Shown piece after piece: positions 5,913 through 12,538 of a stretch of DNA of 12,617 nucleotides; position 1 is the first letter of the stretch; the number at the start of each line of letters is the position of its first letter. A program made the translations under genes and the position numbers. Origin of the DNA: CAZGYE01 sp964530165 (GTDB lineage Bacteria > Planctomycetota > Planctomycetia > Planctomycetales > Planctomycetaceae); the NCBI GenBank assembly GCA_964530165.1, contig CAZGYE010000172.1:1-12617 (forward strand), given 5' to 3'. Under the pieces are notes generated by a model. It did no database searches. It was not told where the DNA came from and saw nothing but the letters and a program-made list of their open reading frames with translations.

Positions 5913-8642
5913 ATGTACCTTCACGGGTTCCACATCGACGGGTTCGGCATCTTTCACAACCAGGGTGCGCGGGACATCCCCAACGGTCTGGTCCTGTTTG
6001 TCGGCGAGAATGAGAGCGGCAAGACCACATTGATGGAATTTATACGGACCGTTCTGTTTGGTCTTCCCCGCCGGGGACGGAATAGCTATCTGCCTTTACG
6101 CGGAGGTTCCCACGGCGGCCGCGTGCAGTTCGTGATGCCCAACGGCCGACACGTCACAGTCGAGCGGGCCGGGAAACGGGTAAAGATCACCGAAGAAGGC
6201 GGCGCGACCGAACAGGAAGAACCACAAAAACGACTTCTGGGCGGCATCGACCGGCAGACGTTCGAGCGCGTGTTTGCCATTGGCCTGGACGATTTGCAGG
6301 GGCTCGACGTGCTCGCGCAGGAAGAGGTGCGGGGGCGTCTGTTGTCGGCGGGGACGGGACTCGGAGCCGCTTCGCTGCCGCAGACGCTCAAACTGCTCGA
6401 CAAAGAACTCGACGACCTGCTGACACCGCGCGGCAGGAGTCAGATCATCGTCGTCTTGAAGAAACGGCTGCAAGGAATCGATGCGGAGCTGCGCAGCCTT
6501 CGTGAGCAGGCTGCCGATTACGCGCGTACTCGACAGAGGAAAGCCGATCTGGAAGAACACGTACACAATGCGAAGAAGAAAACGGACGCTCTACGAATAC
6601 GTCTTACGCGAATCGAGCAACTGGAAAACGCGCGCGAGCCCTGGATTTCCCTGGATACTGCGAGAAAGAACAAGAAACAAGTCGACTATGCCTGCAGTTT
6701 TCCTGCCAACGGACTCGAGCGCTTCGAAGCGTTGATAGAGAAAATCGGTGAATTGGAGGAAGAGAAGTCAAAGGCCGAGAACGAAGCAGCACAATTGGAA
6801 ATGCAGCTGGAAGGTCTCATCGTAGACGAGGCGGTGCTCGAACGCGAGCAGTGCATCGAGGAACTGGCCGGGGAACGCGAAAAACTGGCGAGTGCCATAC
6901 GCGATTTGCCCGAACGTAGACGCGATTTGAACCGGGATCGCGAGGCATTCGAAGCACGTCTGAACGATCTCGGGAAAGATTGGACGTCCGAACGGCTCGC
7001 TCAGGTCGATCTGTCGGTCCAGGTCCGTCAGATGGTACAGGACTATCAGCGGCGGCTCCAAGCGGCCGAACGTGATGAGCAGGAGACCCGGAGTCGGCTG
7101 CTCGCGATCCAAGATCACAAGACCACACCATTGTTACCGCGGGGGCTGCTGGTTGCCGCCATTGGAATCGCAGCTGCACTGGCCGCGACATTGGCTTTTC
7201 AAGGATCTTACCCAACGGCCGTCGGCGTGCTGATTGCCGGAGCGGTCATGGGGGGGCTTCTGTACCGCTACCGACGGCGTCAGCAAGAGCATTTCCTCGA
7301 CGCCAAGCAACGGCTCGAAAAGGTGCAGCACGAAACTGCGAAGGCAGCGCAAACGCTTCAGCAAGTCGTCCAGGAATGGAGAACTTGGCTTGGCAAACAA
7401 CGGTTCGAAGAGACGACCCGTCCCGACGGATTCGAAGTCGTTCTGCGAGCGATCGAGGCGGCTCGGACCGCAGAGCAGACCTTCAAGAACACTCAGCGGC
7501 GACTGGATGCGATTCACGAATACGTCACATCCGCGCAATCGCGGATCAGGGCTCTGTCTACCGAGTGCGATGTTGACTTGGCGTCCTCCGACCCTGGGGC
7601 GGACGCCGTGGATGCGATGTTGCGCGCTCTGAAGAACGCCCGCATGGCCGCCGGAGAACGACGGAAGCTCGATATCAGGCGAAACGGGTTTCTGGCCGAA
7701 GCCCGACGGCTTGCCGGGAATTTGAGCAAACAGCAAGAGGAATTGAGGGCCCTCATGCAGAAAGCTGAAGCCCGGGACGAGGAGAAGTTTCGCGCCCTTG
7801 CCGAAGCCAACCGGCAATGGCGGACGGCCGTGCAGAGAATCGAAACCAACGAGTTGGCCCTGAAAACAAACGCCGGCACGTCGACAGATGCAGCATTGCA
7901 GTCGTTTGTAGATGAAATGGGCAGCACTGACGCTGCGCAACTGACGAGCGAGAGGATCAAGCTGTTGGGTGGGCTTGAGGAGATCGACAAGACCACCACC
8001 ATCGAAAACCAGGAAATTGGAAAGCTCAAAGAGGCCCTCATCAAGATGGCTCATGACGAACAGCTTGCCAAGTTGCTGATGGAGCGAGAATCCTTGCGTC
8101 AACAACTCTCCGACGCCGTCCGCCGCTGGGCCACGCTGTCTGTCTGTCGTTCCTTGCTGGAAGACGCCCGCGATAGATACGAGAGGGAGCGGCAACCGAA
8201 CGTCATCAAACAAGCCGATGGTTTCTTGCGGACGCTGGTGAGTGATCGCTACCGCCTCATTGCGTCCGTCGGTGAGCACAGTATTGGGCTCGAAGGGACC
8301 GAGTCGATGCGACGTAAAGAAGAAGACGCGTGGAGCAGCGGTTTGGCGGACCAGGTCTACCTGGCAACCCGATTGGGACTGGCCCGCGAGTTCGGTCGTC
8401 ACGCCCAGCCGCTGCCGGTCATACTGGACGACATCCTGGTTCGATTCGATCCGGTCCGTCGGGCGGCGGCTGTAAGGGTCGTCATCGAATTCGCGAAAGA
8501 GCAGCAGGTGTTGCTGTTTTCTTGTCATCCCGACTTGATGCAGACCGTTCTGGGCGCCCATCAGGATGAGCAGCTTCGTGAGACTCCGGTCGCATATTTT
8601 CAGATTGCCGACGGCAGTATTTCCTTGTGTTCGGCTGATTGA
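5913..8642 (+). CDS. YhaN-like AAA ATPase (SbcC/Rad50-type) with membrane hairpin in the coiled coil
   Basis: Large P-loop ATPase related to the Rad50/SbcC DNA-repair nucleases' ATPase subunit, closest in layout to Bacillus YhaN. The Walker A motif is GENESGKTT (31-39). Long charged heptad-rich coiled coils occupy about 180-395 and 455-790. An ABC-type signature region SSGLADQVYLATRLG starts at 808, Walker B is LPVILDDIL (834-842) and a switch histidine is in FSCH (His872). Between the coils, about residues 409-450, lie two hydrophobic segments followed by RYRRRQ: a membrane hairpin where Rad50 has its zinc hook. The start is the ATG at 5913; the TTG 6 bases earlier was discarded. The usual partner, an SbcD/YhaO metallophosphoesterase, is not next to it. 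A mobile-looking repeat sits directly upstream. The DNA-related role is inferred from the family. Confidence 0.88.
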   Translation: MYLHGFHIDGFGIFHNQGARDIPNGLVLFVGENESGKTTLMEFIRTVLFGLPRRGRNSYLPLRGGSHGGRVQFVMPNGRHVTVERAGKRVKITEEGGATEQEEPQKRLLGGIDRQTFERVFAIGLDDLQGLDVLAQEEVRGRLLSAGTGLGAASLPQTLKLLDKELDDLLTPRGRSQIIVVLKKRLQGIDAELRSLREQAADYARTRQRKADLEEHVHNAKKKTDALRIRLTRIEQLENAREPWISLDTARKNKKQVDYACSFPANGLERFEALIEKIGELEEEKSKAENEAAQLEMQLEGLIVDEAVLEREQCIEELAGEREKLASAIRDLPERRRDLNRDREAFEARLNDLGKDWTSERLAQVDLSVQVRQMVQDYQRRLQAAERDEQETRSRLLAIQDHKTTPLLPRGLLVAAIGIAAALAATLAFQGSYPTAVGVLIAGAVMGGLLYRYRRRQQEHFLDAKQRLEKVQHETAKAAQTLQQVVQEWRTWLGKQRFEETTRPDGFEVVLRAIEAARTAEQTFKNTQRRLDAIHEYVTSAQSRIRALSTECDVDLASSDPGADAVDAMLRALKNARMAAGERRKLDIRRNGFLAEARRLAGNLSKQQEELRALMQKAEARDEEKFRALAEANRQWRTAVQRIETNELALKTNAGTSTDAALQSFVDEMGSTDAAQLTSERIKLLGGLEEIDKTTTIENQEIGKLKEALIKMAHDEQLAKLLMERESLRQQLSDAVRRWATLSVCRSLLEDARDRYERERQPNVIKQADGFLRTLVSDRYRLIASVGEHSIGLEGTESMRRKEEDAWSSGLADQVYLATRLGLAREFGRHAQPLPVILDDILVRFDPVRRAAAVRVVIEFAKEQQVLLFSCHPDLMQTVLGAHQDEQLRETPVAYFQIADGSISLCSAD

Positions 8643-8698
8643 TTGCCGTTGACCGCTGCGTTCACTAAATGGCCGTGCACGATGCGTCGACCTTCCTC

Positions 8699-8727
8699 TT
8701 GTCCGTCGACGTTGCAAGAGCTATGCT
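8699..8727 (+). promoter_or_regulatory. Possible sigma70-type promoter for the Crp/Fnr-family gene
   Basis: TTGTCC (8699-8704) and TATGCT (8722-8727) are separated by 17 bases. Transcription would start near 8734, leaving about 60 bases of leader before the ATG at 8793. It lies in the 150-bp spacer after the YhaN-like gene, which otherwise shows nothing. Confidence 0.4.
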
Positions 8728-8792
8728 GGGCGTCCGGAGAGTGTGACGATGGGCACGTGGAGGTGCTGGTCGATCGCCCGAGGTTGGGCCGA

Positions 8793-9548
8793 ATGAACAA
8801 GAAGTTCTGGTATCTGAAAAATTGCGGACTCTTCGAGAAGCTCTCGGACGAGCAAATTCTCAGGCTCGAGTCCCGGTCGAGATCGCGGCACTTCGAACGG
8901 AACAGTCTGATCTACTTGCCCACCGATCACGGCAATTCCATGCTGTTGCTGGTTTCGGGGCGGGTGAAGCTGTATCACATCACCAGCGACGGCAAGCAGG
9001 CGCTGCTGGCGTTGATCGAACCGGGTGAAGTGTTCGGAGAATTGGCGGTTTTCGAGGGGGGCCAGCACGAAGAGTTCGCTGAGACCATGGAGGCTTCCAC
9101 CGTCGTGTTGGTGCCGGGAGCCGAGATACAGCGGCTCATGGAAGAGCATCCGCAGGTCTCGCTCGGCGTGACCAAGCTGATGGGCTTGCGGCGCCGGCGG
9201 ATCGAGCGACGGCTGAAGTCTCTGCTGTTTCGCTCGAACCGCGAGCGGCTGGTGCACCTGCTTCTGGAATTGGCCGAGAAATATGGCCGTCATACGCCCG
9301 AGGGGGTGCACATCGGCATCAAGCTCTCGCACCAGGAGCTGGCAAGTGTGATCGGCAGCACGCGCGAGACCGTCACCGTGCTGCTCGGCGAGCTGCGCGC
9401 TGAGGGAAACCTGACCATCCGACGCCGTCAGATCGTGCTGACCCGTGTGGACCAACTCGCTGCGGGCATTGACGCCAAGCCGCCACGGATCCAAGAAAGG
9501 AATACCGGGGAAATCGCCTATTTCGGGCAATCGCAGGTCGACTCGTGA
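8793..9548 (+). CDS. Crp/Fnr-family transcriptional regulator
   Basis: DNA-binding regulator of 251 residues. An N-terminal cyclic-nucleotide-binding-like beta-roll (about 8-120) contains PGEVFGELAVFEGG, with FGEL at 81-84. A linking helix leads to a C-terminal winged helix. The helix-turn-helix is LSHQELASVIGSTRETVTVL from about 178 and shows the family's TRETV recognition-helix core. The start is the ATG at 8793 with GAGG 9 bases upstream; a longer frame back to 8643 looks non-coding. In the ligand pocket the glutamate is kept, but the arginine that binds the cAMP phosphate is replaced in QHEEFAETMEAS. There are no Fnr-type iron-sulfur cysteines. The effector is therefore probably not cAMP, or no ligand is needed. 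It is followed 78 bases later by a zinc-motif membrane protein. Confidence 0.9.
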   Translation: MNKKFWYLKNCGLFEKLSDEQILRLESRSRSRHFERNSLIYLPTDHGNSMLLLVSGRVKLYHITSDGKQALLALIEPGEVFGELAVFEGGQHEEFAETMEASTVVLVPGAEIQRLMEEHPQVSLGVTKLMGLRRRRIERRLKSLLFRSNRERLVHLLLELAEKYGRHTPEGVHIGIKLSHQELASVIGSTRETVTVLLGELRAEGNLTIRRRQIVLTRVDQLAAGIDAKPPRIQERNTGEIAYFGQSQVDS

Positions 9549-9626
9549 GACTTCTCGAACCGATACCGGAGAATTGTGTGGAGTTTCACAGATTCGCGCG
9601 AACCAAAAGCCGATAATGGGAGAGAC

Positions 9627-10082
9627 ATGGAATCGACTCAACCAAATCAAGACCAATGGGAATCCTGCCAGGCCGGTGAGATTCGCGGGTTGGTTGCTCG
9701 CCTGCGGTCACGCCGACGGGTCAGGTCCGCACAGGACGTGGCCCTGTGGGCGTCGGCTCTGGTGGTGATCGCCGGCTCGTACCTATTCGTCTCGTCGAGG
9801 ACGGGAACTGATCGGGGACAAGCCGTGATGTCGTGCAGCGACGTGCGACAACATGCCGAGGCTTTTCTGGCAGGTCAGCTCGATCAGGCGACCGCCGAAA
9901 GAATTCGGAAGCACGTTGAAGCCTGTCCGGACTGTCAGAGATGGATCGCCCAATTCCGGAAAAGCTCCCCTCGGCGACCGAAGACCAGCTGGCACGGACC
10001 GCGTCGTGCGAGCGCCGGGACCGGCGTCGCCCGGTTGCTCCGCCACGAAACCGGGACGATCCCTTTGGCCTCGCTCGACTAG
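9627..10082 (+). CDS. Single-span membrane protein with zf-HC2-like (anti-sigma type) zinc motif
   Basis: Predicted 151-residue protein. The N-terminus is polar, with a basic patch RLRSRRRVRSAQ (26-36), followed by one hydrophobic segment (about 38-56). A zinc-binding-like module has Cys70 and then HVEACPDC, giving the His96-x3-Cys100-x2-Cys103 pattern found in zf-HC2 anti-sigma factors. The tail is basic and Ser/Pro rich. The ATG at 9627 is chosen because GGGAGAGAC directly precedes it. In typical zf-HC2 anti-sigma proteins the zinc module comes before the membrane helix, so the order is reversed here. The basic patch before the helix predicts that the zinc part faces away from the cytoplasm. 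No sigma factor gene is adjacent. The function is unknown. It lies between the regulator gene and scpB, all on one strand. Confidence 0.7.
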   Translation: MESTQPNQDQWESCQAGEIRGLVARLRSRRRVRSAQDVALWASALVVIAGSYLFVSSRTGTDRGQAVMSCSDVRQHAEAFLAGQLDQATAERIRKHVEACPDCQRWIAQFRKSSPRRPKTSWHGPRRASAGTGVARLLRHETGTIPLASLD

Positions 10083-10121
10083 CTCGACTGTCCCCGTCAT
10101 TTCACGTGTGACGGACCGGTC

Positions 10122-10151
10122 TTGAGTGGAATGCCGGCGGGAGTGTATATT
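10122..10151 (+). promoter_or_regulatory. Possible sigma70-type promoter for scpB
   Basis: TTGAGT (10122-10127) and TATATT (10146-10151) are 18 bases apart, in the gap after the zinc-motif gene. Initiation would be near 10158. This would place the first usable ATG of scpB at 10212 rather than 10131. Confidence 0.35.
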
Positions 10152-10211
10152 TCCGCACCACCGTCTGTCGACGCAGCCGAAGGGCAGGACCAACAGCAGG
10201 AACTCAGCTCG

Positions 10212-11015
10212 ATGATCGAAGCCCAAAATCCTCAAGAGCACAAGCCGAATGACGCCCATCGCGATCCGCTCGATGCTGGAAACGATCACACGGACGATCC
10301 CTCTCAAGATGCCGACTTCGCCAACACTGAGGACGTCGTCTGGCTGGGGGACGATCTGGAACGCGCTTATCAGCAGGCGCTCGATGTCGCCAACGCGGTC
10401 GAATGGCAGACTGGCAAGCAGAACACGCAGGCTGATGAAAGCGGAAAGCCGAAAGCCGAAAGCGGCGTGAACAGTTCGGTTTTCGGCTCTCCGCGTGTGA
10501 CGCCCAAACAGGTTATCGAGGCGGCCTTGTTTGTCGGCGGCGTCCCGCTGACAATTAAGAAGCTCTGTTCGCTGTTGCGAGGTGATTTCGATCAAGATTT
10601 TGTCGAATCCACCATCGAGGAGTTGAACCGTCAGTACGGCAGCGAAAATCGGCCGTACGAAATCTGCTTCGGCAAAGGAGGATATCGCCTCGCACTGAGA
10701 CCGGAGTTCGAGCGGGTTCGGAATCGCGTTTTCGGACTGGGCCCCAAAGAGGTGAAACTCTCGCAGGAGGCCCTGGAAGTACTGGCGTTGGTGGCGTATC
10801 GACAGCCGATCTCGGTTTCGGCCATCGAGGCGTGCGGCAAGGAAAACGCCAGTGGAGTGCTCCGACAATTGCTCCGCCGTGAGTTGATCGCCATCGAGCG
10901 CGGAGAAAACCGCAGCCAGCAGATCACCTACCACACCACGCCGCGGTTCCTGCAACTGTTCGGTCTCGGCCACATCGACGAACTGCCGCAGGCCGAAGAA
11001 TTGAGCTTCAAATAG
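10212..11015 (+). CDS. scpB: SMC-ScpA-ScpB complex subunit ScpB
   Basis: Segregation and condensation protein B, the winged-helix dimer that joins ScpA and SMC in chromosome organisation. From the ATG at 10212 the protein has 267 residues. A low-complexity acidic N-terminus (about 1-70) and a short linker lead to the ScpB domain, from VTPKQVIEAALFVGG at about 96. Family-typical segments follow: YGSENRPYEICFGKGGYRL, then LSQEALEVLALVAYRQPIS and RQLLRRELI in the second winged helix. The start is uncertain. An upstream ATG (10131) and TTG (10122) are in frame, but they overlap the promoter-like sequence, and AGGA lies 10 bases before 10212. The acidic extension is longer than in compact ScpB proteins. 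scpA, often the upstream neighbour, is absent here. Confidence 0.9.
   Translation: MIEAQNPQEHKPNDAHRDPLDAGNDHTDDPSQDADFANTEDVVWLGDDLERAYQQALDVANAVEWQTGKQNTQADESGKPKAESGVNSSVFGSPRVTPKQVIEAALFVGGVPLTIKKLCSLLRGDFDQDFVESTIEELNRQYGSENRPYEICFGKGGYRLALRPEFERVRNRVFGLGPKEVKLSQEALEVLALVAYRQPISVSAIEACGKENASGVLRQLLRRELIAIERGENRSQQITYHTTPRFLQLFGLGHIDELPQAEELSFK
10454..10488 (+). repeat. Inverted repeat inside the linker of scpB
   Basis: AGCCGAAA (10454-10461) and TTTCGGCT (10481-10488) are perfect complements separated by 19 bases. Just before them GAAAGCC is repeated in a row (10445-10457). The stretch encodes the flexible linker just ahead of the conserved ScpB domain, so it could be a short inserted repeat tolerated by an unstructured region. 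Confidence 0.4.
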
Positions 11016-11037
11016 GCGTCCAGACGTTGCGCGTGTC

Positions 11038-11230
11038 CTAGCCCGGATCATTCACCGCCAAGTCGCCAAGGATGCGGCTGCGTTTGTGAGATTTGACGTT
11101 GCACTCTTCAGCGGTCAACAGTGTGTTCCGAACAGGAAGCGAACGACAGTTTACACAACATCCCTTGTCAGTTGACGTTACGATCTTTGTCCTCTTGGCG
11201 TCTTGGCGGTTGATGAATAATCCGGGCTAG
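11038..11230. mobile_element. 193-bp MITE-like inverted-repeat element
   Basis: The ends are a perfect 11-bp inverted repeat, CTAGCCCGGAT (11038-11048) and ATCCGGGCTAG (11220-11230). A subterminal block, CCGCCAAGTCGCCAAG (11055-11070), recurs inverted at 11194-11209 with a single difference. The unpaired centre shows no transposase, only a short direct repeat of TTGACGTT. The outer CTAG on each side could be a duplicated target or part of the ends; no longer flanking duplication is seen. It occupies the spacer between scpB and tRNA-Thr and overlaps the 3' part of a small minus-strand ORF. Confidence 0.65.
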
Positions 11231-11314
11231 CACCTTCCAGCCGCAGCGCTCCGGCTTCTCAGGCTTGGCTTCGTCTTTGCGGCGGGGCTTGGACTTGCTA
11301 GAATGCTGTGCCAC
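11168..11314 (-). CDS. Small lysine-rich protein of 48 residues (hypothetical), C-terminus from a repeat element
   Basis: A GTG start at 11314 is preceded by a consensus AAGGAG (11328-11323) at an ideal 8-base spacing. The first 28 codons encode MAQHSSKSKPRRKDEAKPEK and then PERCGWKV, very rich in Lys, Arg, Glu and Pro. Third positions are mostly G or C, as in the other genes. From about codon 29 (base 11230) the frame enters the 11038-11230 inverted-repeat element, which encodes the last 20 residues and the stop at 11170-11168. This suggests a small gene whose original 3' end was replaced by the element. The frame stays open upstream to 11392, but no better start is seen. No family was recognised. 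Confidence 0.4.
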   Translation of the reverse strand: MAQHSSKSKPRRKDEAKPEKPERCGWKVLARIIHQPPRRQEDKDRNVN

Positions 11315-11478
11315 GGCATCCACTCCTTGCAAAGTGTTCAGTGGGTGTCCGACACGCGACCGGGGCCACCGGGCGGGTGTCTTTATCGTCATCTATTGTG
11401 GCCGGTGTGATCTCGGGTGGACAATGGCCTGAGACAAGAAAAGGCAAAGGACACAACTTATTGCAGTACAACACGTTA

Positions 11479-11551
<73 letters not shown>

Positions 11552-11554
11552 CTT

Positions 11555-11719
11555 TCAACGTCCTGCAAGATCAAGACTGACATCATCGGCTTTCTCGGCC
11601 GTCTGTTCAGTGCTCATTGAAGTGCTCATTGACGCTGCACCCCAGACCGTATCGGCGACCGTAGCGGCGTTCCGCCCGACGTAGTACTTCTGCGTCGTCT
11701 CGATCGACTCGTGACGCAT
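11555..11719 (-). pseudogene. C-terminal relic of a tyrosine recombinase (phage/island integrase)
   Basis: The minus-strand frame reads MRHESIETTQKYYVGRN, then AATVADTVW, and stops at TGA 11557-11555, four bases from the tRNA. The pattern RHxSIxTTxxYY is the last conserved part of tyrosine recombinases. The motif histidine is His3, and the nucleophilic tyrosine would be Tyr12, at the standard nine-residue spacing. The earlier catalytic Arg, Lys and HxxR motifs are missing. In-frame sequence upstream of 11719 is not recognisable and meets a stop near 11800, so only about 54 codons survive. A perfect 12-bp tandem duplication (11609-11620, 11621-11632) lies in its tail. The position against a tRNA 3' end is the classic site of integrase genes in islands and prophages. 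Confidence 0.75.
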
Positions 11720-11766
11720 CGGTTCCCGACGTGCGGCAAAACGAACGGAAACGACCGTGAAACCTG

Positions 11767-11794
11767 AAAAGGCCCCTCCGAATTCCAGAGGGGG
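11767..11794 (-). terminator. Rho-independent-like hairpin, minus strand
   Basis: CCCCTC (11773-11778) and GAGGGG (11788-11793) form a stem with a 9-base loop. Read on the minus strand the stem is followed by CCTTTT. No intact minus-strand gene lies upstream of it, so it may be left over from deleted DNA. Confidence 0.4.
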
Positions 11795-11915
11795 CGACGT
11801 TCACCCGAAGTACGACTTGACTTCGGACTTCCTATCGGGGCCACGTCCCGATTCGAACGCAAGAAAGCCGGAGACGATCTTGCAAGCGGTCGCCGGGGAT
11901 TCGTACCATAGAAGA

Positions 11916-11933
11916 AGAGGGCGCGTGCCCTCT
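11916..11933 (-). terminator. GC-rich hairpin with T-rich tail, minus strand
   Basis: AGAGGGC (11916-11922) and GCCCTCT (11927-11933) form a perfect 7-bp stem with a 4-base loop. On the minus strand the stem is followed by a T-rich stretch (TCTTCT). No gene is seen that it would terminate. It could also be a dispersed palindromic repeat. The remainder of 11720-11989 shows no gene. Confidence 0.35.
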
Positions 11934-11989
11934 GTCGGCACAGCGGGGCATTTTCGTCAACGGTCGCACTTTCTGAAACGAGCAGTCTA

Positions 11990-12538
11990 GTGGGCAAGTG
12001 GAGTCTTGCAGCGACGTCGTTGGTTGCGGCGGTACCGGCCGGTTTTCTGTCGTACCTGATGGTCATGGTGTTTCTGGAGCGCACCGAGAAACTCGAGACG
12101 CCGTTGAAGGTTTGGGCGGGAGTGATGCTGGCGGTCAGCGCCTTCGTGACGGTCTTGCCGTTCGGTATTCTCATTTTCAGTCCCAAGGCCCGCGACGCTA
12201 AGGACGCCGTGGACGAAGAGTCCAAAAAAACCGATGCGATGGAAGCACCAGTCGACGCCCCCGAGGACGAAATGTTCGACGAGGACGAGGCAGGCGAACA
12301 CGAGGAAGAAGATACTGAGTTCGAAGACGATCTTTCGGCGGCCGAGGGAGAGGAGCTCGACATGGAGGACGAAGTTGACGGCGAAGACCTCGTCGAAGGT
12401 TTTGGCGACGACGACGACGATGACGTGGCAATGGCCGAGGTCGACACGGAAGATATCTTCGCCGAAGCCGCCGAAGCCGACTTCGACGATTTCGACATGG
12501 TCGACTTCGATGACGACGAGGAAGAAAAGCGGTCGTGA
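11990..12538 (+). CDS. Two-helix membrane protein with long acidic tail (hypothetical)
   Basis: Predicted 182-residue protein. Two hydrophobic helices (about 5-28 and 40-63) are joined by a short charged loop, ERTEKLETPLK. A tail of about 120 residues follows, dominated by Asp and Glu, including six consecutive Asp after FG. The start is a GTG at 11990, which places the first helix right at the N-terminus. A clear Shine-Dalgarno sequence is lacking, so the start is moderately supported. The hairpin should place both ends on the same side of the membrane. The tail could bind cations or basic proteins, but this is speculation. The long minus-strand open frame opposite it is a Ser-rich by-product of the Asp/Glu codons. 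No family was recognised, and the neighbours give no functional hint. Confidence 0.75.
   Translation: MGKWSLAATSLVAAVPAGFLSYLMVMVFLERTEKLETPLKVWAGVMLAVSAFVTVLPFGILIFSPKARDAKDAVDEESKKTDAMEAPVDAPEDEMFDEDEAGEHEEEDTEFEDDLSAAEGEELDMEDEVDGEDLVEGFGDDDDDDVAMAEVDTEDIFAEAAEADFDDFDMVDFDDDEEEKRS

Noticed and set aside
7134..8717. Minus-strand open frame of 527 codons opposite the YhaN-like gene
   Set aside because: The plus strand carries clear Walker, signature and coiled-coil features. The minus frame shows no domain and is a GC-rich antisense by-product.
8643..8792. N-terminal extension of the Crp/Fnr-family gene back to a TTG at 8643
   Set aside because: The added 50 residues do not resemble the family. 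The ATG at 8793 has a ribosome site, and a promoter-like pair lies inside the extension.
9783..11051. Minus-strand open frame of 422 codons opposite scpB
   Set aside because: ScpB is clearly encoded on the other strand, and this frame has no recognisable family.
11845..11865. GATTCGAAC, the complement of a tRNA T-loop, as a possible attachment-site copy or tRNA fragment
   Set aside because: Only nine bases match the tRNA-Thr 3' part, in inverted orientation, and the flanks do not form a T stem. A real attachment repeat should be direct and longer.
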